Assembly: GCA_913050305.1 (NCBI GenBank)
Contig: CAJXAS010000066.1
Span: 1-9,155 of the forward strand
Source: an uncultured Polaribacter sp.
GTDB lineage: Bacteria; Bacteroidota; Bacteroidia; Flavobacteriales; Flavobacteriaceae
Length of the DNA: 9,155 nucleotides
Reading direction: 5' to 3'
Shown: positions 1 to 6,571 of the stretch, one piece after another
How the letters are laid out: the number at the start of each line of letters is the position of its first letter
Position numbering within the stretch: position 1 is the first letter of the stretch
Notes under the pieces: generated by a model
The model's database searches: none
What the model saw: only the letters and a program-made list of their open reading frames with translations
Told to the model about the DNA's origin: nothing
Translations under genes and position numbers: made by a program

Positions 1-448
1 AAGAAGAAAAATAGGAATTGTATTTCAAGATTTTAAGTTATTAAATGATAGAAATGTTTTCGAAAATCTAAAGTTTGTTTTAAAGGCAACTGGTTGGAAA
101 GACAACAAACTTATGAAAGAAAAGATTCACGAGGTATTAGATAAAGTGGGTTTAAAATCTCAATACTATAAAAACACATTTGAACTTTCTGGCGGTGAGC
201 AGCAGAGAGTAGCAATTGCAAGAGCCCTTTTAAATGATCCTGAATTGATTTTAGCAGATGAACCAACTGGTAATTTAGATCCAAAAACATCTTTAGAGGT
301 AATGGAACTTTTAAATGAAATTTCTAAAAACGGAAAAACTATTTTAATGGCTACTCACGATTATCAATTAATTGTAAAGTTTAAGCAGAAAACATTAAAG
401 TGTGAAGGTGGTAAGTTATTTGAAGTTTTACAACAAGCTACTGTTTAA
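1..448 (+). CDS. ftsE: Cell-division ABC ATPase FtsE (5' partial)
   Basis: This is the C-terminal 148 residues of an ABC ATPase; the first whole codon is at base 2 and the Walker A part lies off the left edge. In fragment numbering one sees the Q-loop (VFQDF, residues 7-11), the ABC signature LSGGEQQ (62-68), Walker B plus catalytic Glu (LILADE, 82-87), the D-loop NLDP and the H-loop His119 in MATHD. The wording of the signature-to-H-loop stretch is that of FtsE; the E. coli protein is 222 residues, so about 70 are missing here. FtsE works at the inner face of the cytoplasmic membrane with FtsX to activate peptidoglycan hydrolases at the septum. FtsX is not next to it on the right. The stop overlaps the stop region of the opposing glycosyltransferase by 11 bp. 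A LolD/MacB-type ATPase is the alternative, less likely because of the DFKLL-DR-V-ENL wording after the Q-loop. Confidence 0.88.
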   Translation, partial: RRKIGIVFQDFKLLNDRNVFENLKFVLKATGWKDNKLMKEKIHEVLDKVGLKSQYYKNTFELSGGEQQRVAIARALLNDPELILADEPTGNLDPKTSLEVMELLNEISKNGKTILMATHDYQLIVKFKQKTLKCEGGKLFEVLQQATV

Positions 449-1553
449 ATATAATTGCTACTATTTTTTTTGCGTTTTCTATAGTATTAAAATCTAATAA
501 TTTTTCTTTTCGCGCTATTACGTGAGTTTTAGAAAATTTTTGCTCAAGTAGTTTCGATGTTTTTTCTAAGATATCTTTTTTAGTATTTGCTAATTCACAT
601 AATGATTCAAGCCCAGTGTCTTCTATCATTTGTGTGTTTGAAATAATATGTTTTCCTTGATGTAACGTATTTAATAATTTTAACTTAATACCTGTTTTCT
701 GGAAGGTGAATAGTGTATTTATTTGTGCTTTTTTAAACAATTGTTCTAAACTTTCTTGAGTAGGAATGTCTTTAAAATTTAGATTATGATACTTCTTAAT
801 TTGCTTAAGAACGGTCTTATTTTTACAGCTACTTGCAACTACAAACTGAAACGATGTGTTTTTATATACATCAATTAAAAATAAAGCAGCTCTTACGTTA
901 TCGGCAATTCTCAAATCACCATGATATACTATTAAATCTCCTTTTTCCTCTGTATGCGTTGTGTTTTTTGTGTCGTGAAACACTGGGATATAAACTGTTT
1001 TTGCTCCATATTTTTTAGTAAAATATGCTTGCTCGAAAGGAGAAATTGAGAAAATACCTGATGCTTTTTCTAATATGTTTTCAAACTTTTTTAGTTTGAT
1101 GGACTCTAGTAGAAAGAACACTTTTTTAAATATGTTTTTTTCGCTTTTAGATAACCCTAAAAAATAGTTATGCTCAATATTATGCGCTCTAATGTAAGTG
1201 TTTTTAAAATTATATTTTTTAAGTGGATAGGTAGTATGTAAACCTTCAAAAATTATTGGGAACTGTAAGTTTTTAAGATTTTCAATTAGTTTATTACAAC
1301 TTCTACTTTGAACTCTAAATGGTAATTTAGAAAATAAAGACAAAAAAGCATTTTTCCGTTTGTAATAAAATATTTTTTCGCAATATTTTTCTAATTCAGG
1401 TTGTTCTGTTTTATCATTAAAAAGATAAGTATGCAAGTATATTTGTATACCTAACTTATGTAATTCTTTTATTTTAAAATATATATCTATAATTCCGCCA
1501 TAATTTGGTGGGTATGGAATATCAAAAGAAACAAGATGTATACTTTTTTTCAT
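438..1553 (-). CDS. Glycosyltransferase, GT4-like two-Rossmann (GT-B) fold
   Basis: A 371-residue soluble protein, the normal size for a GT-B glycosyltransferase, predicted to move a sugar from a nucleotide donor onto a surface-glycan or lipid-linked acceptor in the cytoplasm; donor and acceptor cannot be read from sequence. The N-terminal acceptor domain opens with a beta strand and the glycine-rich loop PYPPNYGG (residues 13-20), and has RAHNIEHNY at 122-130. The donor domain starts near 207 with the strand LIVYHGDLR, and carries TGIKLKLLNTLHQGK (287-301), the counterpart of the nucleotide-sugar-binding segment in Glycos_transf_1-type proteins. The acidic E-x7-E pair of classical GT4 enzymes is not obvious. 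The reading frame extends upstream to a TTG at 1562, but that TTG lies inside a TAnnTTTG box, so the ATG at 1553 is chosen. It is divergent from the oxygenase gene (55 bp apart) and convergent with ftsE. Confidence 0.8.
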   Translation of the reverse strand: MKKSIHLVSFDIPYPPNYGGIIDIYFKIKELHKLGIQIYLHTYLFNDKTEQPELEKYCEKIFYYKRKNAFLSLFSKLPFRVQSRSCNKLIENLKNLQFPIIFEGLHTTYPLKKYNFKNTYIRAHNIEHNYFLGLSKSEKNIFKKVFFLLESIKLKKFENILEKASGIFSISPFEQAYFTKKYGAKTVYIPVFHDTKNTTHTEEKGDLIVYHGDLRIADNVRAALFLIDVYKNTSFQFVVASSCKNKTVLKQIKKYHNLNFKDIPTQESLEQLFKKAQINTLFTFQKTGIKLKLLNTLHQGKHIISNTQMIEDTGLESLCELANTKKDILEKTSKLLEQKFSKTHVIARKEKLLDFNTIENAKKIVAIIFKQ

Positions 1554-1559
1554 TAAATA

Positions 1560-1567
1560 CAAATGTA
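1560..1567 (-). promoter_or_regulatory. Possible -7 box of the minus-strand glycosyltransferase
   Basis: Read on the minus strand this is TACATTTG, an exact match to the Bacteroidota -7 element TAnnTTTG. Only six bases separate it from the ATG at 1553, so a transcript would be nearly leaderless. No TTG -33 element is visible 17-23 bases upstream, so this may be a chance match in AT-rich DNA. Confidence 0.3.
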
Positions 1568-1608
1568 AAATTTAAAAAATGAATATATTTATACTTTACT
1601 AAAGATTT

Positions 1609-2427
1609 ATGAAGATTCGTAAAACCGAAATAGCACAACTTATTTTTGATAATTTAACAGCGAACAGAGAGCTTTTAAAAATACAGTTTTTAAAATCGAA
1701 AGATACTATTGGCTATTTTTTTATAGATGATTTATTGCCTAAGGAATTGGCAATAGAAATTTATAATAAATTTCCTGCTATAGATAAGGCCATTCGTAAG
1801 AAAAATTTACGTGAGTTTAAATTTACAGCGTATCAAATGGATAGTTATGATACACTTTTAGAGCAAGTGATTTATGCTTTTCAAGATAAAAAAGTAATTC
1901 AGTTAATTTCAGAAATTTGCGATTTAGAAGAAGTTTATGGTGATGAAAATTTATATGCTGGCGGTCTGTCTTTAATGGGAAAAGATAATTTTCTAAATCC
2001 ACATTTAGACAATTCTCATGACAAAGATAGAAACAGGTGGCGTGTTTTAAACTTGTTGTATTATGTTACCCCAAATTGGACCATAGAAAATGGTGGTAAT
2101 TTAGAAGTATGGCCAAAAGGTTTAAAACAAGCACAAACTACTATAGAAAGTAAATTTAATAGGCTGGTAGTAATGACAACCCATCAAGAATCTTGGCATT
2201 CTGTAAGTAAAGTATTAAAAGAAGATATAAGATGTTGCATTTCTAATTATTATTTTTCAAAGCAACCTTTTTTAGAGTCAGATAAATTTCATGTAACAAC
2301 CTTTAGAGGAAGGTCCTCAGAAAAAGTAAAAGATTTATTTTTGAGGTTAGATAATACTTTACGATCTAATATACGCAAACTATTTAAAAAAGGGATTCGG
2401 GAAAACCCCCATCAATACAAAAAGTAG
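1609..2427 (+). CDS. 2-oxoglutarate/Fe(II)-dependent oxygenase (prolyl-4-hydroxylase-like fold)
   Basis: A 272-residue cytoplasmic protein with the facial triad of 2OG-Fe(II) dioxygenases: HLD at His132 and Asp134, distal His197 in SWHSV, and Arg208 eleven residues later as the expected 2-oxoglutarate carboxylate anchor. The YFFIDDLLP segment (36-44) and GGNLEVW (162-168) are also typical of the 2OG-FeII_Oxy_3 type. Such enzymes hydroxylate a substrate while turning 2-oxoglutarate and O2 into succinate and CO2; the substrate here is unknown. The last 40 residues are basic and helical (LRSNIRKLFKKGIR, 251-264) and lie outside the catalytic core. It sits between two opposite-strand glycosyltransferases, with 55 bp to the first and zero bp to the stop of the second, which suggests a tailoring role in a glycan or glycoconjugate pathway (inference). 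The ATG start fits the family N-terminus; upstream is only an A/T-rich leader. Confidence 0.85.
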   Translation: MKIRKTEIAQLIFDNLTANRELLKIQFLKSKDTIGYFFIDDLLPKELAIEIYNKFPAIDKAIRKKNLREFKFTAYQMDSYDTLLEQVIYAFQDKKVIQLISEICDLEEVYGDENLYAGGLSLMGKDNFLNPHLDNSHDKDRNRWRVLNLLYYVTPNWTIENGGNLEVWPKGLKQAQTTIESKFNRLVVMTTHQESWHSVSKVLKEDIRCCISNYYFSKQPFLESDKFHVTTFRGRSSEKVKDLFLRLDNTLRSNIRKLFKKGIRENPHQYKK

Positions 2428-3513
2428 TTATTTTGAATTATTAAATATTGCTATTAACTTTTCTTCTTGTTGTTCCCAGATAAGCGCTGTTTTTGCTAAT
2501 TTTAATTCCTTAGTATATTCTTTTTCTAAAACTTCTTTTATTTGACTTGCTAATTTCTCAGGAGCTCTATTTTTTACAATTTCCCCAACGTTATATACTT
2601 TAATTACTTGGCTCATTTCGGGTAAATTTGAAACCAGAATAGGCACTTCTCCTTGTATATAATCAAATATTTTATTCGGCAAAGCAAATCTATAATTCAG
2701 CCCTAAATCTTCTTCTAAACTAAGACCTAAGTCTGCTAATGGTGTTAATTTATGCAATGCTGCAGGATTTATTTTACCCAAAAAGAAAACCTTGTCATTT
2801 AGATTTTTTTCAGAAACTTTATCTTTTAGAGATGCACTAATATCACCACTTCCAATAAGTACTAATAGATGGTTTTCAAGAAAATACATTGTTTCAATCA
2901 TTAACTCAATACCTCGTCCAATATTTAAAGCACCTTGATATAAAATTATTTTTTTACCATCTGTATCAAAAGGAAATACTCCTTTCTCTATCTCCTTTTT
3001 GGTAGGAAGATTTTTTATAGTTTCAAAATTAGTTTGATATTTATTTTTGTAAAATTCAGCAATACTATTGCATACTGTATAGTTGTTTTTTAGTTTGGGC
3101 ACTATCCAACGTTCTAAAGAAAGCCATACTTTTTTTACTATAACTCTATTGACTAATTCAGGGATTTCAGGAAAAAGTTCATGACTGTCAAAAATAATTT
3201 TTGTGTTCTGTAGCAAGCTTATTAAATAATTTGGCAGTAATGTATCTAAATCATTGGCTAGTAAAATGTCTTTTCTTGTAAATAGTAAATAGAAAAATAA
3301 CCTAAGATTGTATTCTGCATAAAAGAACAAACCGCTATTAAATAATAAACGAAATCTTTTTATTTTGTAGTTTCTTTTTAAAGAAATACTATTAGGTAAA
3401 ACCCTTCCTATTACTAAAATTTCAAAGTTATTTTGAATCAAAGTTTTACAAACCTTAGCTACTCTTTGGTCTGTAGATATATCATTTGTAACGCTTACTA
3501 TAACTCTTTTCAA
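2428..3513 (-). CDS. Glycosyltransferase family 4-type protein, TTG start
   Basis: A 361-residue GT-B glycosyltransferase. The N-terminal strand MKRVIVSVTND is followed by the STDQRV motif (residues 13-18) common in group-1 glycosyltransferases. DSHELFPEIPEL (109-120) is the acceptor-domain core. The donor domain begins with LYQGALNIGRGIE (191-203) and contains GSGD (221-224), then PNKIFDYIQGEVPILVSNLPE (279-299), the nucleotide-sugar-binding stretch. It probably acts on the cytoplasmic side of the inner membrane in cell-surface glycan synthesis; donor and acceptor are not predictable. The start must be the TTG at 3513: an in-frame TAA lies two codons upstream, and any later start would delete the first beta strand and the STDQRV motif. 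Its stop abuts the oxygenase stop with no gap. No TAnnTTTG box is seen in the upstream gap on this strand. Confidence 0.85.
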   Translation of the reverse strand: MKRVIVSVTNDISTDQRVAKVCKTLIQNNFEILVIGRVLPNSISLKRNYKIKRFRLLFNSGLFFYAEYNLRLFFYLLFTRKDILLANDLDTLLPNYLISLLQNTKIIFDSHELFPEIPELVNRVIVKKVWLSLERWIVPKLKNNYTVCNSIAEFYKNKYQTNFETIKNLPTKKEIEKGVFPFDTDGKKIILYQGALNIGRGIELMIETMYFLENHLLVLIGSGDISASLKDKVSEKNLNDKVFFLGKINPAALHKLTPLADLGLSLEEDLGLNYRFALPNKIFDYIQGEVPILVSNLPEMSQVIKVYNVGEIVKNRAPEKLASQIKEVLEKEYTKELKLAKTALIWEQQEEKLIAIFNNSK

Positions 3514-3767
3514 CTTTTAGATTTTCTGCAATATAAATACATTTAATGAATTGAGATTAAAGTTTGCTTTTTTACCTTTAGTTTAAAATATAATTTTACT
3601 GCTTATTAATAGTATAAAAGAGGTACAATCATCCTTTATCTTTAGTATTTAAAGCAGGTTAAACATTTTGCCATTTTATAATAAAGAACAGTAAGCTATC
3701 AAAATAAATTATTGTTATTCATAAAAAGGCCTTGATGATATGGGAAGAATAATTCTTAAAATAGCTA

Positions 3768-3800
3768 TTGTCAAAAGAAGAAATATTTATGGTAAATTTG
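3768..3800 (+). promoter_or_regulatory. Putative promoter of the fatty-acid-hydroxylase-family gene
   Basis: TTG at 3768-3770, a 22-base spacer, then TAAATTTG at 3793-3800 match the published Bacteroidota promoter pattern (TTG, 17-23 bases, TAnnTTTG). Transcription would begin near 3806 and give a leader of about 155 bases before the ATG at 3964. The match is exact but short, and it lies inside a possible short coding sequence, so both readings cannot easily be fully right. Confidence 0.4.
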
Positions 3801-3954
3801 CAACCAGAGAAGATGGCATTAGTGCGTATTGTTTTAGTGGCTTTTGCTCTGCCAGTTTTGCGTTTGGATGAACGTAATAAATTAAAACACCTTTTGGATG
3901 AAAGGGTGTTATTTTGACGAGCCAACTATTAAAGAAAGGCTATTCATAAAATAA
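3789..3954 (+). pseudogene. Possible short gene or gene remnant with one frameshift
   Basis: From the ATG at 3789 a 42-codon frame runs to a TGA at 3915. It reads like protein: a hydrophobic stretch ALVRIVLVAFALPVLRL (residues 10-26), then charged residues with LDER repeated ten residues apart. The two LDER copies use different Arg codons (CGT, AGG), so the amino acid is kept while the bases differ. At the TTTT run just before the TGA, losing one T would carry the frame on as FDEPTIKERLFIK to a TAA at 3952-3954, nine bases before the next ATG. I recognise no family. It may be a decayed or +1-shifted small gene, or chance within an untranslated leader. Confidence 0.22.
3886..3910 (+). other. 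Hairpin in the leader region
   Basis: AACACCTTTT pairs with GAAAGGGTGTT-side bases to give ten pairs (one T-G wobble) around the five-base loop GGATG. It is followed by ATTTTG, too poor a T-run for a convincing intrinsic terminator. It could be an RNA stem in the leader of the 3964 gene or a weak attenuator. Confidence 0.3.
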
Positions 3955-3963
3955 AAATTAAAG

Positions 3964-4839
3964 ATGAACTCATACGTAAACGCATTTATACGCTCATTTA
4001 AAGGGACTTTAGATTGGACGTGGAAATCTATTATTTTTGAAGTGCCATTTTATACTAATTATTTTTGGGGTCTTATTTTGATCTCTTTGTTTATTTGGGG
4101 TTTAGAAATGGTGTTTCCATGGCGCAAAGAACAAGCTATATTTAGAAAAGATTTTTGGTTAGACGGATTTTATATGTTCTTTAATTTCTTCATTTTCTCT
4201 ACAGCCATAAGTGGTTTTTATAAAATACTACAAATAGCCTCTGTAGATATGGGTATTACAGGTATCTCTTTTGCTCTTTTCAATCCTTCAGATTGGCCAA
4301 TGGCACTGCAATTAATTGTCTTTTTTGTAGTATTAGATTTTGTACAATGGTTTACGCATACTTTATTACACAAATACCCTGCACTATGGAAATTTCATAA
4401 AGTACACCACAGTGTAAAAGAAATGGGATTTGCAGCACATTTAAGATATCATTGGATGGAAAACATCTTTTATAAACCATTGAAAACTTTTGGAGTTATG
4501 ATTTTGTTTGGATTTGAACCACAGCAGGCCTTTATTGTACACTTTATTGCAATTATTATAGGTCATATTAATCATTCAAACGTTAAAATTACGTACGGTC
4601 CATTTAAATATTTAATTAATAACCCGGTAATGCATTTGTATCACCATGCACATGATGTTCCAGAAGGAAAATATGGTGTTAATTTTGGAATTAGCTTAAG
4701 TCTTTGGGATTATATTTTTAAAACGAATTATATTCCAGAGGACAGTGGTAAAGTTGAATTAGGGTTTCCAGGAGATGCTTCATTTCCAAAAGGTTTTATT
4801 CGTCAAAACACCTATGGTTTTTCCAAAAATAAAAAATAA
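3964..4839 (+). CDS. Fatty acid hydroxylase / sterol desaturase family membrane protein
   Basis: A 291-residue integral membrane di-iron oxygenase of the FA_hydroxylase superfamily. Histidine boxes that bind the iron pair are clear: H132-x3-H136, H145-x2-H148-H149, H159 and H163, H201-x2-H204, and H224-x2-H227-H228 with H230. Hydrophobic segments lie at about 35-50, 66-90, 114-131, 175-200 and 240-252, matching the hairpin-like membrane topology of the family. Members hydroxylate or desaturate lipids, carotenoids or sterols with O2; the substrate here cannot be told from sequence. Bacteroidota carry several uncharacterised members usually named sterol desaturase, although most of these bacteria make no sterols, so a lipid substrate is more likely. 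The ATG at 3964 follows AATTAAAG with no other start nearby. It stands alone on the plus strand, with a possible promoter at 3768-3800, and ends 170 bp before a convergent gene. Confidence 0.88.
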   Translation: MNSYVNAFIRSFKGTLDWTWKSIIFEVPFYTNYFWGLILISLFIWGLEMVFPWRKEQAIFRKDFWLDGFYMFFNFFIFSTAISGFYKILQIASVDMGITGISFALFNPSDWPMALQLIVFFVVLDFVQWFTHTLLHKYPALWKFHKVHHSVKEMGFAAHLRYHWMENIFYKPLKTFGVMILFGFEPQQAFIVHFIAIIIGHINHSNVKITYGPFKYLINNPVMHLYHHAHDVPEGKYGVNFGISLSLWDYIFKTNYIPEDSGKVELGFPGDASFPKGFIRQNTYGFSKNKK

Positions 4840-5009
4840 AAATTCATTAGAGTTTCTTATTTTGTGACTTAAGTATCCTTCTAAATTATTGAGATTTAAT
4901 AACAATCATTAGGGTTTTTTTCTGAATTCCATTCCTTCATAACTCCCAAAAGATTAAAAGGTTCATTAAAACGTATATCTTAACGCATTGTATAATTATA
5001 GCATACTGA

Positions 5010-6419
5010 TTATAAAGTTGATGGGCATACATAATTTGATACTTGTACTTCTGATTTTTTTATGGCTTCGAAACCACCTGCAATATCTATAAAATTATGG
5101 ATTCCTCTGCTTTTTAATATAGAAGCAGCAATCATCGATCTATATCCTCCTGCACAATACAAATAAAAAGTTTTTTTACTTGGAAACGCTGTTAAATGAT
5201 TATTTAGGTAATTTAAAGGAGTGTGCTTTGCATCTAAAACATGTTCAGATAAAAATTCTCCTTCTTTTCTTACGTCAAATACAAGAACATCTTCGTCTTC
5301 TTTAACTCCTTTAAGTGTATCGGCTATAATTGAAGTAACGGTATCATATTCCTTTGAAGCTTTTTTCCAAGTAAGAAACCCTCCTTTTAAATACCCCATT
5401 GTTTTATCGAAACCAACTCGAGATAAGCGTGTAATTGTTTCTTCTTCAAGACCTATCGGAGTTACTAACAAAATGGATTGTTTGACATCTGCGATTAAGG
5501 CACCTACCCAAGGAGCAAAACTACCATCTAAACCAATAAATATAGATCTAGGAATATGTCCTTTTGCAAATTCGTTTTGATGGCGTACATCTAAAACAAT
5601 TGCTTCTGTTTCATTTGCAGCAGCTTCAAAAGCGTCTAGAGATAGCGCTTTGGCACTGCGAGCTAATACATCCTGAAAATCATCGTAACCTTCTTTATTC
5701 ATTTGAACATTTAAAGGAAAATAGGAAGGAGGAGGTAATAAACCATCTGTTACTTCTTTAACAAATTCTTCTTTGGTCATATCTGCACGAAGTGCATAAT
5801 TTGTTGCTTTTTGGTTTCCTAAAGTATCTATAGTTTCTTTGCTTAAACTCTTTCCGCAAGAAGAACCTGCTCCGTGCGCAGGATATACAATAACGTCGTC
5901 TGCCAAAGGCATTACTTTGGTGCGTAAACTATTATATAAAAAACCTGCTAAATCTTCTTCTGTTAAGCTTCCCGTTTTTTGAGCCAAATCTGGGCGACCA
6001 ACATCTCCTAAAAACAAAGTGTCTCCGCTAAAAATAGCGTGATCTTTTCCGTCTTCATCTTTTAAAAGATACACAGAACTTTCCATTGTATGGCCTGGTG
6101 TGTGCAATACGGTAATGGTAATATTTCCTACTTTAAAAACCTGATTATCCTCTGCTATAATAGCATTAAAACTTGTTTTTGCATTGGGCCCATAAATAAT
6201 ATTAGCTCCAGTTACTTTTGCTAAAGTTACATGACCACTCACAAAATCTGCATGAAAATGAGTTTCAAAAATATATTTAATTTTTGCATTGTCTAACTCT
6301 GCTCTATTTAAATATGGTTTTACTTCACGTAAAGGATCTATTACAGCAGCTTCCCCATTACTCTCGATGTAATAAGCTCCTTGTGCCAAGCATTCTGTAT
6401 ATATTTGTTCTATTTTCAT
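5010..6419 (-). CDS. Persulfide dioxygenase-rhodanese fusion, CstB-like (MBL fold)
   Basis: A 469-residue cytoplasmic enzyme in three parts. Residues 1-235 are a metallo-beta-lactamase-fold persulfide dioxygenase (ETHE1 type): THFHADFVSGH (53-63), His110 in HTPGH, Asp133 in SGDTLF and His182 in PAHG form the iron site. The Asp is followed by Phe, not His, as in mononuclear-iron members. Residues 270-355 are a rhodanese domain with no cysteine in the active loop, hence a pseudo-rhodanese. Residues 370-460 are a second rhodanese with Cys422 in the loop CAGGYRS. This is the order described for CstB of Staphylococcus aureus, which turns low-molecular-weight persulfides into thiosulfate via sulfite. 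Role: sulfide/persulfide detoxification. The frame reaches a TTG at 6443, but that codon is part of a TAnnTTTG box, so the ATG at 6419 (MKIEQIYTEC) is taken. No sulfide:quinone reductase or sensor gene is adjacent. Confidence 0.88.
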   Translation of the reverse strand: MKIEQIYTECLAQGAYYIESNGEAAVIDPLREVKPYLNRAELDNAKIKYIFETHFHADFVSGHVTLAKVTGANIIYGPNAKTSFNAIIAEDNQVFKVGNITITVLHTPGHTMESSVYLLKDEDGKDHAIFSGDTLFLGDVGRPDLAQKTGSLTEEDLAGFLYNSLRTKVMPLADDVIVYPAHGAGSSCGKSLSKETIDTLGNQKATNYALRADMTKEEFVKEVTDGLLPPPSYFPLNVQMNKEGYDDFQDVLARSAKALSLDAFEAAANETEAIVLDVRHQNEFAKGHIPRSIFIGLDGSFAPWVGALIADVKQSILLVTPIGLEEETITRLSRVGFDKTMGYLKGGFLTWKKASKEYDTVTSIIADTLKGVKEDEDVLVFDVRKEGEFLSEHVLDAKHTPLNYLNNHLTAFPSKKTFYLYCAGGYRSMIAASILKSRGIHNFIDIAGGFEAIKKSEVQVSNYVCPSTL

Positions 6420-6440
6420 AATTGATATTTTGAATAAAGT

Positions 6441-6448
6441 CAAATTTA
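6441..6448 (-). promoter_or_regulatory. -7 box of the persulfide dioxygenase gene
   Basis: On the minus strand this reads TAAATTTG, an exact TAnnTTTG, 21 bases before the ATG at 6419, leaving a leader of about 15 bases. A CTTTAAA lies where the -33 element is expected, in place of TTG. The box contains the TTG that would otherwise extend the gene, and so decides the start. Confidence 0.5.
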
Positions 6449-6533
6449 TAATCTGTTTGTAACATTTAAAGCCTTAGAAACAAGTAATGGTACGCTTTAT
6501 AAGATATCCTATCTCCATCATTTTAAAAATTTT

Positions 6534-6571
6534 CGAGAATAACCTTATATGCGCCCACTTGGTTATTTTTT
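6534..6571. terminator. Hairpin over the stop codon of the DUF983 gene
   Basis: AATAACC (6538-6544) and GGTTATT (6561-6567) form a perfect 7-bp stem, extendable by wobble pairs, around a 16-base loop. On the plus strand a run of nine T follows, as in an intrinsic terminator, but no plus-strand gene ends here. Read on the minus strand the stem includes the TAA stop (6563-6565), has an A-run before it, and is followed by CTCGAAAATTTTT. It most likely ends the DUF983 transcript, possibly working in both directions. Confidence 0.45.

Larger units (their letters stand above)
3514..3963. other. 450-bp intergenic region between divergent genes
   Basis: The left half (about 3514-3715) is very A/T-rich and shows nothing I can name. 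The right half (about 3740-3950) is visibly richer in G and C (roughly 35 percent in 3781-3900). It holds a promoter-like pair of boxes, a 10-bp hairpin, a short plus-strand reading frame and an 11-bp direct repeat (TATTCATAAAA at 3716-3726 and 3941-3951). It could be a structured leader for the downstream hydroxylase, the relict of a small gene, or a tiny insertion. The minus-strand reading frame through it is not protein-like in composition. Confidence 0.6.

Noticed and set aside
833..1018. Plus-strand frame opposite the first glycosyltransferase
   Set aside because: Antisense shadow of a well-supported gene; cysteine- and leucine-rich low-quality composition.
1560..1562. TTG as start of the first glycosyltransferase
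   Set aside because: It forms part of a TAnnTTTG box, and an ATG three codons later gives the normal family N-terminus.
3740..3871. 43-codon plus-strand frame overlapping the 3789 frame
   Set aside because: Its second half is Ser/Cys/Phe-rich out-of-frame-looking sequence; the other frame is more protein-like.
3719..3925. 68-codon minus-strand frame in the intergenic region
   Set aside because: Ser/Lys/Arg/Asn-rich with no fold-like pattern or motif; the opposite strand reads much more like protein.
4840..5009. Search for a terminator between the convergent hydroxylase and persulfide dioxygenase genes
   Set aside because: Only short A/T palindromes such as TATAATTATA (4991-5000) were found; none has a GC-bearing stem with a T-run.
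5221..5761. Two plus-strand frames opposite the persulfide dioxygenase gene
   Set aside because: Both lie antisense to clearly recognised rhodanese domains and show no domain features of their own.
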